Origin: Jaltomata sinuosa
Lineage: Eukaryota > Streptophyta > Magnoliopsida > Solanales > Solanaceae
Assembly (NCBI GenBank): GCA_003996215.1
Contig: QJPP01005215.1
Location: forward strand, 1 to 64,000
Reading direction: 5' to 3'
Length of the DNA: 64,000 bases
The translations under genes were made by a program, and so were the position numbers. Numbering within the stretch: position 1 is the first letter of the stretch; each line of letters starts with the position of its first letter. Positions 35,081 through 47,983 of this stretch are shown piece by piece. The notes below the pieces were generated by a model, which was not told the origin of the DNA, did not search any database, and saw only the letters and a program-made list of their open reading frames with translations.

Positions 35081-36695
35081 TGTAATGACCCTTCCGGTCA
35101 TTCTCATCTTTTTGCCTTTATTATACTGTTAGAGCAAGCCTGTAGCGGCCGCAAGTCATGTATGACTTGCTGGGATTGGTAGTTCAGTGCCCGGACCGTT
35201 TGTTTGGTATTTTTGTCCATTCCTGGATTTAGAGTTTCAACTTTGGAAATCGTTGACTTCAGTGAACATTCTTAGCTATCATTCTCGAAATCGAATTCCG
35301 ACAGTTTTGTAGAGCGTGGACTTTGGTCTAGTTGGACCATTGATCGGGATACAGGAGCTATTCAGCGTTGAAATCTCTCTCGTTCTATGTTTTCAGGCCA
35401 ATTGGGTTTATATAGTTGACTTTGTTCAACATTTGGGGAAGACGGCCTTGGATGGAAATTCCATCAGTGTCATTAGCTCAGGAATGTCGAGTTTAGGCTA
35501 GAGGGACCATTGGTTCAGGTCCCAAGGCTTCTGGACTTGATTTCGGCCACTGGGTTCCATTTTGGAAATAGTTAGCCTAAGGTTGATTTTGGGTGGGGAC
35601 CACTTCATTAAATCAACCTCCAATGGGATTTTCCTCAATTTCATTGGATCCGGAATGCCGTTTCTAGTTGAATAGCTCTTCTCGTTTGTGTTCAAGGGAC
35701 CCCATATGTGCTTTCGAGAGTCCGTGAGAGAAAATTCTAAGTTGAGGTTTGTTTTTGGCAGCTGGTGCTATCACAACACTAGCACATTATTCGCATACGC
35801 AGTGTCCGCCTGCATTTGCCTAGGCATATGCCAGCTGCTCCTCTACCATACCTTCGCGTAGGCGCTGCCCTAACTGCATTCGCAGGCCTTCGTACGCGGT
35901 AGCCTTGCTGCGTTCGGGCAAGGCAGGTGCCTGGCCTGGACAGCGCTTGGACTTCGCATGCACGCCAGCTGCCCGTGTTCGCGTGCCCGCGTAGGCGGTG
36001 GCCTGCCGCGTTGGCGTAAGCATACCTGGAAGCCCTTTAAGTTTTTCTTCTTCTTCTTTCTTCATTTTAAATCAAGAACCTATTTCCTCCATAGGTACCA
36101 GCTCCCAAACTCCTTATTGCTCCACTTTTGACCACCAAATTATGGAGGTGTTTTCACCATTTCATCGTGGTCATTCTCCCGTCTTATAATCCGGCAAGTT
36201 GTTACTTAATTTCAAACTTGTTCATTCTTTAATTCCTCTCCATCGTTGTAAATTTTTGGAGCTTGAAATTTGTTGTAGATTCTTCCTTCTTGTGAATTGC
36301 ATGCTTCGTGGGCTCATTGGAAACACTTCCTTGGTTCATTTTCCTCGATTGAGTTAAGTAATTCTTGCCAAATTTCTGGTTTTTCGTTCATAAATTCCCT
36401 TTGTTTCTTGAATTGTATGGGCTGTTTCAACTCGATTTTCATGCCCAAATTCTTCAATTTCCGAGGCATGCACTCCTATAATCATGGTGATCATTTTGTA
36501 TGCTTTCGTTTTGGTTTTGGGTTGTGAACCCCGCGGGCCTGCTTTGAACTCAAATTTTAGCCCGGCTATCCTTATAGCATTATGGGTACCATTAGTCTTG
36601 TATTAACGCCTAGATTATTGTGTTGATAGTGGTTTCGCAATTGGGAGCTTCCTGGAGCAACCTGAACCTGGACGATGTCATTCCAGCAGCTAGTC
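35081..36695 (+). repeat. B 3' LTR, piece 1
   Basis: Starts TGTAATGACCCTTCCGGTCA; homologous to 27238-28874. GC-rich island at about 35785-36035. Ends TAGTC (36691-36695), left TSD of C. Confidence 0.9.
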
Positions 36696-38717
36696 TGTCA
36701 CTCCTCAAGGATACCCCCTAAACGTAACACGGTACCACAAGTGTCCCAAGTTAACCCTTGGTCATAGTATACTCAGTCATTCATAAGAAAACATAGTGGA
36801 AGCATAAATAGGAGTTAGACAAATCCCATGCATAAATGGTAAAGTCATGATAAAACACAATCTGAATGAGAGACTCGAATACTTTCTATGTCGTAAAAGC
36901 CTCTACACATGACATAAGGAGTTGCCAGGACAAGACCCTAGCCAACTCAAAGTACGAAAGTAAATAGTCATAACATAACTAGGATCATAACTAGTCCTCA
37001 AACTATGAGGACTCACCAACACTGACTGGAAATGACATGCGGTCTCTAACCACGTGCCTGAAGGAGGGAACCTGAATCTACATCATCAAGAGGATGCAGC
37101 GTAAAATATGCGTCAGTACTATAGGATGTACTGAGTATGTTGGTTATGCATGATCATGATAAAAATATACTTAAAACATGCTTAAAATGAGCTCGTTTGT
37201 GACAAGAGATAACATGAGTAAATATCAACGAATAAGGCATAAAACATGAAGTAAAGTCAAGATTCAAAGTAGAGTATCATATAACTTCATATCTTGAAAA
37301 TAATCATGCGGGAGTTTTTCTTAACCGACATAAACCATGATGAGCTACATGGAGTCAAGTGTCATGCACCACACTGAAAAAGGTTGTCCTAACCGGCCAA
37401 GGTTAGAACCATGTCATACCAGGATCCTGTCATAAGGCACAGAGGGCACCTATGGTGGCACGTAGTTTTGGGACTAAGGTTACTCTTACCCAATCCAACT
37501 CGGTGCTAAATATTACTCCCAAAACATAACATGAAGCTCAGATGCATGTGATATATCTAGATGTCAAAGTTGTTCATAAACATGTTCATAACCTGGATCT
37601 TCATACTACTCACTAATCTTAGTTTAGAAAATGATTCATTAGCATTGATGGCACATCGGGTTTCTTGTCTTACATGATAATTCATAACTTGAAAACTTGC
37701 ATGGCTCTAGATCAATTTTATAATAACATATACTTTCATAGAACATAGGAACTAGGCATGCATTTGCTTGAAATTCATGAAAACATGCTATCAAATACCC
37801 AATTTACTTGAATATTCATGCATGTAGAATTTGCTATAATTAGAGTTCAATTCATGAGATAGGAATTCACATGTAAAAACCCATGCAAAATCATGCAATT
37901 TAATAGTAATTTCATAGTAAAATCATGAGAAGACAATTTATAATAAAGCCCGTAAGAATTTGGGTAAGAACCCTAATTTGAAAGTTCATGAAATCAAAAT
38001 AGAAATTAGGAGTTTTTGGCACAAGGGTTCAAAGAACCCATTGTTGAATACCCACATACCTTGATTGAAGCTAACCCAACTGAAATTGAAAAGAAAAGGA
38101 GGCTTGAACTTGGAGCTTGAAACTTGGAGCTTGAAGGAGTTCTTTCCCAAATTGATAGATGAATGAGAGATAAAGAGAATCTTAGGCTAAATGGGGTAGA
38201 AACCCTACTAAACGTGGTCAAAACGACCTCACTTATGAGTAAAAAGGGTGGGTAGTTATAGAAATATCCCTGAGATTTAAGTAGGAAAAAGTTGTTAAAA
38301 CCTCGGCTTCAGGTTCCACGGGTCCCTTCCACGAGCCGTAGAAGGAACCACATTTCATGGACTGGACTCGTGGTTCCTGAGCCCAAAATACAAGCTGCAG
38401 ATAAAGTCCTACGGTGTAACATGACGACTCATGGAAACTTCCACGAGTTGTAGAACCAATTCGTGGTTCCAGGGGAATTGACCACTCTCTGTCTGATTTC
38501 CACGAGTTGGTTCCATGACCCATGGAAATGTCCACGAACCAATAAACTAACCTGTGGTTCTTAGACCTGAGTATTGTCTGCCGGACTGGAATCACGAGTC
38601 CCTTCCACGACTCGTGGAACAATCCACGTCTCATGGACTTGACCCGTGATCTCTGAAAGTTTCAAAATTCTACAAGTTTCTGAGTTTGAAAGCTGGATTG
38701 AATTTTGGGGTGTTACA
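36696..38717 (-). repeat. C 3' LTR, 2022 bp
   Basis: Plus-strand ends TGTCACTCCT and ggtGTTACA. Partner of 43775-45791, nearly equal in length. GC-rich island at about 38310-38660 with variants of the near-palindrome ccacgactcgtgg. Confidence 0.93.
38310..38660. repeat. Palindrome-word island in the C 3' LTR (CCACGA-n-TCGTGG type)
   Basis: Repeated words such as ttccacgagccgta, ccacgagttgtag and ccacgactcgtgg, each able to pair with itself, at irregular spacing. The same island is at about 45385-45740 in the 5' LTR. A 133-codon reverse frame across it (38233-38634) is not supported as a protein. Confidence 0.7.
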
Positions 38718-38735
38718 ATATCTCCCCCTTGGGAT
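38718..38735 (-). other. C polypurine tract
   Basis: Plus strand atatctcccccttgggat, reverse complement of the tract before the G1 3' LTR. Confidence 0.87.
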
Positions 38736-38949
38736 CATTCTTCCTCGAATGAAGACTAAGCAAGGAAAACAGGAGAGAAAACAGACCTACAAAACAAAAC
38801 ACATGAAAACCAAGGTATAAACATGAAAACTCAGATTTTCAACTTGAAACATGATAAACTAACTCCGGAAGACATGAATGCATGCTAAAATAATGAGAGG
38901 AACCGATGGAATAGAATCTCAGGGACATACTAAGGAGGAAACTATTGCC

Positions 38950-41900
38950 TCAAGCTGAAACTAAATCAAAAGGAAAGAGATGAGGGCACCTGGCTTTCAT
39001 GGCTGCTTCTGCTTCCCAAGTAGCTCCCTCAACTAGTTGATTTCTCCAAAGGACCTGTAATGAAGCGACTTCTTTATTTCTTAACCTCCAAATCTGACAA
39101 TCAAGAATCTCCACGGGAGCTTCCTCATAAGTAAGGTTATCCTTCACACTTACATCTTCCAAAGAAACAATCAAGGTCAGATCACCAACACACTTCTTCA
39201 ACATAGAAACATAGAAAACCGAATGAACCACTTCTAAATCTGATGGCAAGTCTAACTCATAAGCAAAACTACCAACTCTCCTCATAATCTGATAGGGACC
39301 TATAAAATGGGAACTAAGTTTCCCTTTCTTGCCAAATCTCATCACACCCTTCATGGGTGACACTTTCATAAACACCCAATTATCAACCTCAAACTGCAAC
39401 TCTCTCCTTCTCACATCCACGTATGATTTCTGACGACTCTGAGCGGTCTTCAACCTTTCCCTAATGATCTGAACCTTCTCCATGGTCTCATGGACCGAAT
39501 CTGGACCAATCAAAGTTGCCTCACCTACCTCAAACCAACCAATAGGAGACTTATACCTTCGCCCATAAAGTGCCTCAAAAGAAGCCATATGGATGGTAGA
39601 ATAAAAGTTGTTGTTGTAGCAAAACTCGATAAGAGGTAAGTGATCATCCTAATTTCCTTTGAAATAAATCACACAAGCTCTCAACATGTCCTCCAAAATC
39701 TGAATGGTACGCTCTGCATGGCCATCCGTCTGAGGGTGAAAAGTTGTGCTAAGCTTAACCTGAGTACCAAGGCTCTTCTGAAAAAACTTCCAAAAGTGGG
39801 ATGTGAACTGAGTACCCCTATCAGAAATGATAGACAATGGAACACCATGCAATCTAACTACCTCCCGAATTTAGAGTCTGGCATAATCATCCACTGAATC
39901 CATAGTCTTAACAACCAAAAAGTGGGCTGATTTGGTCATTCTCTCCACAATCACCCAAATAGATTCGTGTTGCCTTTGAGTACTAGGCAAACCAGTAATG
40001 AAGTCCATATTGATCGCTTCCCACTTCCAAGTAGGAAGGTCAATATCCTAATTCATACCACTCGGTCGATGATGCTCTACTTTCACTTGCTAACAGTTGG
40101 GACACTTAGCCACAAAACCGGCTATGTCCCTCTTCATACCATTCAACCAATAGACTTCACATAGATCACGGTACATCTTTGTGGCACCAGGGTGAATGGA
40201 ATATTTGGAACTATGAGCCTTAGTCAAAATCTGCTATCTCAACCAATCTACATCTGGCACACACAATCATCCCTGATAACGAAGCACACCATCTCCCCCT
40301 TGGGAGAAAACCTCAACCCTTTGCTGATGGAATGCACCCTTTAGCTGAAGCAAAATAGGATCACTGTCTTGCTTTGCCTTCACTTCAGCTACCAAGGATG
40401 ATTCAGAACCATTCTGAATAATAACACCACCTTCTATCGATTCCATAAGGCGAACTCCTAATCGAGCAAGTCGATGAACATCCTTGGCCAATTCTTTCTT
40501 TCCGTCCTCAACCGAAGACACACTACCCATACATAACCTACTAAGTGCATCCACCACGATCTTGGCTTTACCCAGTTTCTAAAGCACACTCATATCATAA
40601 TCTTTAAGAAGCTCAAGCCATCTCCTTTGACAAAGATTCAATTCCTTTTGAGTGAACACATACTGAAAACTCTTATGATCGGTGAACACATCCACGTGAA
40701 CACCATACAAGTAGTATCTCCAAATCTTTAAAGAAAAAACCACGGCCGCTAACTTAAAGTCATGAGTAGGGTAGTTCTTCTCATGAATCTTAAGCTGTCT
40801 CAAAGCATAAGCAATCACTTTACCATGCTGCATCAACACACAACCCAAACAAATCCTAGAAGCATCACAATAGACAACAAAGTAATCTAGGCCCTCGAGT
40901 AGAGCAAACACTGGAGTTATGGTCAATCTCATCTTCAATTCCTGAAAGTTCTTCTCGCATAGATCAGACTACTGAAATTTAACCTTCTTCTAAGTCAACT
41001 GAGTCAATAGGGCAGGAGTGGAAGTAAATCCTTCCACAAATCTCCTGTAGTGACCAGCCAAACCCAAAACGCTCCTTATATCAAATAGGGAAGTGTGTCT
41101 AGGCCAGTTCTTTACTGCCTCAATCTTTTGAGAATCAACTCGAATACCATCTCTAGTCACAACATGACCCAGAAAAGAAATAGAACGCATCCAAAACTAT
41201 CAATTGCTAAACTTAGCAAATAACTATCGATCCTTGAGAGTTTGGAACACAACTCTCAAATGGTCCACATGCTCCTCCTCACTCCGAGAATAGATAAAAA
41301 TATCATCAATGAAAATAATCGCAAACATATCCAAATACTACTTGAACACACGGTTCATCAAATCCATAAAGGTTGTAGGTGCATTCTTTAGACCAAAAGA
41401 CATAAACACAAATTCATAATGACCATACTGAGTTCTAAAGGTTGTCTTTTAAATATCACACTCTCTAACATGAAGTTGATGATACCCGGATCTAAGTTCA
41501 ATCTTGGAGAAGATACTAGCACCCTGAAGATGATCGAACAAGTCATCAATCCTAAGAATGGGATACTTATTCTTATTTGTCACCTTGTTAAAATGACGGT
41601 AGTGGATACACATTCTGACGGAACCATCTTTCTTTTGCAAAAATAAGACTGAAGCACCCTATGGAGAGATGATGGGTCGAATAAAACCCTTATCAAGGAG
41701 ATGTTTCAACTGATCATTCAATTTATTAAGTTTCATAGGAGCCATTTGATAGAGAGGAATAGAGATAGGATTCATATCAGAAAGAAGATACATCCCAAAT
41801 TTGATCTCTCGCTTGGGAGGGACTCTGGGCAAATCTTCGGCAAACACTTCTGGGAACTCATTCACAATAGGAACAAACTAAAAGGATGGGGTTTTGGACT

Positions 41901-42410
41901 CTGTGTCCATAACTCGAACTATATAATAAACATAACCCTTAGAAATCATCTTCCTAGCCTTATGATAAGATATGAAATGACCCTTCAAGGATGGAGGACT
42001 ACCTTGCCACTCTAAGACATGCTCATTTGAAAATTTGAAATTAATGACTCAAGTGCGACTATCAACCAAAGCATAACAAGCACACAACCAATCCATACTA
42101 AGAATAACATCAAAATAAGTCATCTACAACTCTACTAGATCCGCTAAAGTGACTCTATAAAGGACTGAGATAGGCAAATTTTGGTAGATTATTTTGGCTA
42201 GGACTGACTCACCAACAAGAGTAGAAACACAAAAGGATTCTAAAGGCTGATCCGGACTAATCTTACACTGACAAGCCACATAAGGGGTCACAAAAGATAA
42301 GGAGGCACCATGGTCTAAAAAAGCATACACATCGAAGAAGACTTTTAACATACCAGTAACAAACATCTGGGGAACTCTCCTGGTCCTGACGAGAGGACAT
42401 GGCATAAAGG
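38950..42410 (-). pseudogene. pol: C pol remnant: protease, RT, RNase H, integrase, chromodomain-like tail
   Basis: Reverse strand. Protease near 42330 (FLDHGASLSFVTPY; the D-T-G site reads DHG). RT about 41865-41000, with stops at IISP*GAS, CDI*KTT, FK*YLD and KDR*LF, and an intact FIDDIFIYSRSEEEH box. RNase H about 40930-40540 (DYFVVYCDASRICL, FTDHKSFQYVF, VVDALSR). Zinc region about 40220-40080. Integrase core about 40030-39650 with MDFITGLP, ISDRGTQFTSHF and QILEDMLRACV, so the presumed D, D and E are all present. A long open C-terminal frame (39588-38950) carries GKKGKLSSHFIGPYQI and LWRNQLVEGATWEAE. Not translatable as one protein, but the best preserved pol here. Confidence 0.9.
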
Positions 42411-43562
42411 CAGTTCTGGCACTGACTGCAAGAACTAGAAGCAGTGCCCTGCTAGGCTGGTCGACTTCCTGGGCTGCTGGGGTAGACTAAGTCTTGCTAC
42501 CTCTCTGTACCTTCTAGATGAAGAGCAATCCCTAATCATTTGTCCAGCCTATCCATACCCAAAGCATGCACCTGTGCCATAACGACACTCTCCCAGGTGA
42601 TTCTTTCTACACTTGCAGCAAATAGAGTAGGAAGATCCCTTTGCAACACTCCCCTATGACTGCAAATAAGAACCAGATACCCTACTAGTCTAATCATGAT
42701 GAGGCCTAGGGGCCTGGGTAGGAGATCTAACAGAAGAATGAATGGGACCTGATGATTTATTCTGGAAAAAAAAAAGCGATGCCCGTCTCCGAACCTATGA
42801 TGGCCAAAACCTAAACCCTCGGATCTAACCCTCTTGTTCTCCCTTGCCATATCCTTTAACTTGTCTCTCTCAATCTGATAAGCATGAGTTATGAGATGGG
42901 AAATGTTCATATCACTGAATAGCATAGCAGACCTATACTTTTTCTTCACCAAATCCAATACTTCATAGATGTACTTACTCATATGATCCTCCAGGTCCGC
43001 TACCATAGATGGAGCATACCTAGAAAACTGAGTGAACCTCAAACTATACTCCTGGACTATCATCGATCCCTATCTCAAGTTCACAAACTCCTCGGCCGTA
43101 GCTTGACTCAACTCTCGGGGAAAGAACCGGTCGAGGAAAGCCCTCTCAAAACACTCCCATGCCATAGGGACTACGTCCCTAGCTCTATCATTTTTCCACT
43201 CAGTAAACCAGATATGAACTACGTCCTTTACCTGGTAGGAAGCTAGCTCAACACTCTAAACTCCAACAACCTGCATCACCTCAAAGATTTTCTTTACTTC
43301 ATTCATAAAGTTAAGTGGATCCTCACCAACCTTCAAACCCCAGAATTTTGGCAGGTTCATACAGACAAAATCTCAAACTCAGGCCGCTACTCTACCATGA
43401 GGGTGAACGGGGATGGGAGCATGCTGATTGTCTTAGGCATCCATAGTATGGGCCAACATGTGAATAGCATTCCAAAACTCTATATTTCATGACCTCAGGG
43501 TCGGGAATCGGAGAATTTGCATTTCGGGCAGCTTGGCAAGGCATGACACAACGTGGAGGCAT
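42411..43562 (-). pseudogene. gag: C gag remnant
   Basis: Reverse strand from ATG at 43562 (MPPRCVMPCQAARNAN, a usual start for this gag family). It continues with HMLAHTMDA, a stop, then HPHGRVAA*V, NEVKKIFEVMQVVGV*SVELASYQVKD, MAWECFERAFLDRFFPREL and a long frame with EYSLRFTQFSRYAPSMVADL and ITHAYQIERDKLKDMARENKR. A run of ten A on the plus strand (about 42763-42772) shifts the frame. Nucleocapsid motifs near 42620-42520 read CCKCRKNHLGEC and CFGYG-AGQMIRDC, the latter missing one Cys and the His. Confidence 0.85.
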
Positions 43563-43757
43563 AATCTGAAATGCATAAATATTGGGTTAGAGGAGTATTT
43601 AGAGTTAACTTCTATCACATAATATAGATCATGAAAGAAGTGAAGACTTTCCTAAAACATCTCATAGCCTCCCTCTCATAGATATGGCGCGCTTCACACC
43701 CATGAAAGAGACTCTACATGATGCAGCTTTCAGACACCCTAGGACTCTTGAACCTGA

Positions 43758-43770
43758 GGCTCTAATACCA
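43758..43770 (-). other. C primer-binding site (initiator tRNA-Met, one change)
   Basis: Plus strand ggctctaatacca; intact form is ggctctgatacca. Four bases from the LTR. Confidence 0.85.
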
Positions 43771-43774
43771 AGTT

Positions 43775-45791
43775 TTTCACGCCCTGAGGCTACCCCCTAG
43801 ATGTAACACAAGACCCGGGACCACAAGTGTCCCAAGTTAACCCTTGGTCATAGCATACTTAATCATTCATAAGAAAACATAGTGGAAGCATAAATAGGAG
43901 TTAGACAAATCCAATCCATAAATGGTAAAGTAATGATAAAACACAATCTGAATGAGAGACTCAAATATTGTCTATGTCTGAAAAGCCTCTACACATGACA
44001 TAAGGAGTTGCTAGGACAAGACCCTAGCTAACTTGAAGAACGAAAGTAAACAGTCATAACATAACTAGGATCATAACTAGTCCTCAAACTATGAGGACTC
44101 ACCAATACTGACTGGAAATGGCCTGCGGTCTCTAGTCACGTGCCTGAGGAAGGGAACCTGCATCTACATGATCAAGAGGATGCAACGTAAAATATGCGTC
44201 AGTACTATAGGATGTACTGAGTATGTGAGTTATGCATGATCAAGACAAAAACATACTTAAAACATGATTAAAATGATCTCATTCGTGACAAGAGATAACA
44301 TGAGTAAATATCAAGGTATAAGGCATAAAACATGAAGTAAAGTGAAGATTCAAAGTAGAGTATCATATAACTTCATAGCTTGAAAATAATCATGTGGGAG
44401 CTTCTCTTAACCGACATAAATCATGATGAGCTATATGGCATCTAGTGTCATGCACCCACACTGGAAAAGGTTTTCCTAACTGACCAAGGTTAGAACTATG
44501 TCATACCAGGATCCTGTCATAAGCCACAGAGGGCAACTACAGTGGCACATATATCTGGGACTAAGGGTACTCTCACCTGGTCTAACTCAGTGCTAAATAC
44601 TACTCCCAAAACATAGCATGAAGCTCACATACATGTGACATATATAGATGTCAAAGTTTGTTCATAAACATGTTCATAACCCAGATCTTCATACTACTCA
44701 CGAACCTTAGTTTAGAAAATAATTAATGAGCATTGATGGCACATCGTGTGTCTTGTCTTGCATGATAATTCATAACTTGAAAACTTGCATGGCTCTAGCT
44801 CAATTTCATAATAACATATACTTTCGTAGAACATAGGAACTAGGCATGCATTTTCTTGAAATTTATGAAAATATGCTATCAAATACCCAATTTACTTGAA
44901 TCAATTTATGTATGTAGAATTTGCTATAATTAGCCTTCAATTCATGAAATAGGAGTTCGCATATAAAATTCCATGCAAAATCATACAATTTAATAGTAAT
45001 TTCATACTAAAATCATGAGAAGACAATTTATAACAAAGACCATAAAAATTTGGGTAAGAACCCTAATTTGAAAGTTCATGAAATCAAAATAGAAATTAGG
45101 GGTTTTGAGTACAAGGGTTCAAGGAACCCATCATTCAATACCCACATACCTTGATTGAAGCTAACCCAACAAAAATTGAAAAGAAAAGGAGGCTTGAACT
45201 TGGAGCTTGAAGAAGTTCTTTCCCAATTTGGTAGATAAATGAGAGATAAAGAGATTCTTAGGCTAAATGGGGTAGAAACCCTACTAAAAGTGGCCAAAAC
45301 AACCTCACTTAGGAGTTAAAAGGGTGGGTAATATAGAAATATCCCTGGGATTTAAGTAGGAAAAAGCTATTAAAACCTCGGCTTTAGGTTCCACGGATCC
45401 CTTCCACGAGCCATAAAAGGAACCACAGTTCGTGTACTAGACTCGTGGTTCCTGAGCCCAAAATACAAGCTGCAGATAAAGTCCTATGATTTAACAGGAT
45501 GACTCATGGAAACTTCCACGAGTCGTAGAACCAATTCGTGGTTCCATGGGAATTGACCACTCTCTGTCTGATTTCCAGGGGTTGGTTCCATGACCAGTGA
45601 AAACATCAATGAACTGTGAATCTGACCTGTGGTTCCCATACCTGAGGGTAGTCTACAGGACTGGATTCACGAGTCCCTTCCACGACTTATGGAACCATCC
45701 ACGGCTTGTGGACTTGACTCGTGATCCCTTGAAGTTTCAAAATTCTGTGAGTTTCTGAGTTTGAAAGCTAGATCAAATTCCGGGTGTTACA
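43775..45791 (-). repeat. C 5' LTR, 2017 bp
   Basis: Plus-strand start tttcacgccc where the partner has TG at the terminus (36696), so the inner terminal base is mutated. Ends gggtGTTACA. Palindrome-word island at about 45385-45740. Confidence 0.92.
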
Positions 45792-45796
45792 TAGTT

Positions 45797-47978
45797 GTTG
45801 GATGATAGGTAGGTTATGGTTTCCCCTAACAAGACTCTGCATATATAGACTATAACTGCTCTACTTAGTATCCTTGGGCGGGTTGTTATAGGTTGGTACC
45901 CCAGACCTTATCTGCCTTTCTGTCCATTTATTTTATACATTGTTTGTATTATTTGCGTAGTATTATATATTACCCTCATTGTCCTGTGCGGCCTTGTATT
46001 AAGTTTGGAAAATAAATGGTGGTTTTTTTTGGATTGTCCGCGAGTCTCAGACATAGAGCTTTTATCTTGGGTTGGTTATGTCTGATGTAGAGATTTTGAG
46101 CCTGTGTAGAGCCGATAGTAATGTTTGTAAGCCACTCTGGGCTAAACTTACTATCTGCGAGCATATTCATTCATGAAAAAGGATTTTCTACATTCTTTAC
46201 TACTATTTTGGCTTCAGGCCGACTATCACCATTTTTTTTCTAAACATTGCATGGTCCGAGTGGCCCATTTTCGGTATAAATGATGATAAAATGGGATTTT
46301 TGTGTTGACTGGTGGATTTTCTCGAGATAGAAGTGGTACTATGATTTTCTCAATGGTTTTCTTACTGACACTATACTCAGCGAGGTTGGAGCGCTAGACA
46401 TGTTTTACTATATTTTAGACCTGGACACGCTCTGGGCACCCTTGAGAGGGTTATTGAGACACTTATCACTGATTTAGACTCGAATATACTTTGGGCACAC
46501 TTGAGAGGGTCTTTTGAGATTACTATTACTGTTTTAGAGCCGGTTTGATTTCAGGCATGTACTACGACGTTCCGAGTGTTGATCTACTATTTGAGATTGA
46601 GTTAGTATGTGGTCGAGGACCTCCATGGACCATGTCATTCCTGGCCAACTGGCTACGGGCTGATGCATGTACTAGGAAGAGGGGTGTATGGTGGAGTAGA
46701 GGTACATGGGTAGATTCCTTGCATGGGTCCCGCCACTATATGGGCCCATGGGGTACCTGAGGGGGAACATTCGGGTTACGTTCATATCATATCATCATCA
46801 TGCATTTGGTATTTTGATTCCACCCTTGTTTGTTATTTTTTCAGTGTACTCTTCGGTTGTATGGGAGGTCGAAGGGTTAGTTTTCACTTGATTGTGTTCC
46901 TCGGTTGTATGGGCGGCCGTTGGGACTGTAGGTAGATTATATTACTTTTGTTATTTTGTAGATCTAACTTGGAATTTTGGTACCGATTGGATGATTGGTT
47001 TTAGCCTGTTGAGGCCACTTATTTTTGGACTATGATTATTGAGGGGCTAGTGGGTCCCATATTATTGAGATACGGATTGTGTAGCGTTTCGAGCAGATGT
47101 GGGGTTGTGATTCCTGTTTTATCTTGGCTTGATTAGCATACTAGGGCACTTGTGGATTAGCTATTCCATCTTAGGCTTTGACTTGTGAGTTGTTTGCATC
47201 TAATTTTATCTTGGTATTGGATGTCTTAGTCTTGTTTCTGTTAGTATGTGATTTCTAGTTTGGCTTTGGCTCACTTTCCTTCTTTCTCGTTATTTTTAGG
47301 TTACCGGTACACCACCCATCTCTTTAAATTTTCCTTATATATACTTTTGTTGCAAGGATCCTAGGTGTGTCCTCTTCCTTCATTCACCTGAGTATCTGTG
47401 TATGTGTATCTTCTGTGCTAGCATGTTATTCATGTACTCTTGGTTGGATTATTCATGTGCTAGCTTCCTTGTGCTTCTCCCTTGTTTTTTGTGACCATCT
47501 TCTTGTATTCTTCTTTTTATGGCATTTATATTTTATATGCGCTCAGTCAGCCGATGAAGCCTAATACACTTCTACACTTTTGGGTGTAGATATTAGTTAA
47601 GCTTTCACTGTTGATCGCGTTTGAGACTCGTGCAACTTTTTGGATCTTAGAGACTATAATGAGCGCCTAGCGATCGGGGTATGACCACGTATCATCTTGT
47701 ACTAATACTCTTGTATATTTGGAGACAATTTTACTTATATTTGTTACAATTTTACAATACTATTGAACCAAGTCTTGGGGTTGGAGTAGTTTTCTTATAT
47801 ATATTTGTGTTTTTGCTTCTGCTTTGTCTATCTTTATATTCTACTTTCGCGTATTTCCTGCTTATTGTTCGTGTTAGGTAGGTAGTATCCCATTACTGAC
47901 TGTTCCAGACTACGAGAATTGGTTCGACTACTGTGGGATTTTAGGTGCCATCATGACCTGCGAAATTGGGTCATGACA
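45797..47978 (+). repeat. B 3' LTR, piece 2
   Basis: Resumes B's LTR after the right TSD of C (TAGTT, 45792-45796) and ends gggtcaTGACA. Homologous to about 28875-31090 of the 5' LTR. Followed by TTTAG (47979-47983), right TSD of B. Confidence 0.9.
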
Positions 47979-47983
47979 TTTAG

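Larger units (their letters stand above)
36696..45791 (-). mobile_element. Element C: complete reverse-strand Ty3/gypsy (Tekay/Del-like), 9096 bp
   Basis: On the reverse strand: 5' LTR 45791-43775, primer site 43770-43758, gag from 43562, pol to 38950, polypurine tract, 3' LTR 38717-36696. Flanks are TAGTC (36691-36695) and TAGTT (45792-45796); B's 5' LTR has tagtcatcaaacga at the same place, so one duplication copy mutated. It has the same layout and sequence family as G1 and R1, but is the least decayed of the three. Confidence 0.93.
27238..47978 (+). mobile_element. Element B: gag-only LTR element with very long LTRs, carrying C
   Basis: 5' LTR 27238-31090 (3853 bp), primer site, gag remnant, about 2.7 kb without recognisable pol, then a 3' LTR 35081-36695 continued at 45797-47978. 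TSDs are TTTGG (27233-27237) and TTTAG (47979-47983), one mismatch. Removing B restores A's LTR sequence across the joint. Without C, B is about 11.6 kb, two thirds of it LTR. This is the layout of non-autonomous gag-bearing elements (TR-GAG or LARD type). Confidence 0.85.

Noticed and set aside
38233..38634. 133-codon reverse frame in the C LTR
   Set aside because: Runs across the ccacgactcgtgg island and the LTR end region; repetitive GSFHESW-type residues reflect the DNA words.
38310..38660. CRISPR-like array (short palindromic words at intervals)
   Set aside because: Words vary, spacing is irregular, no cas genes, and the context is a plant LTR.
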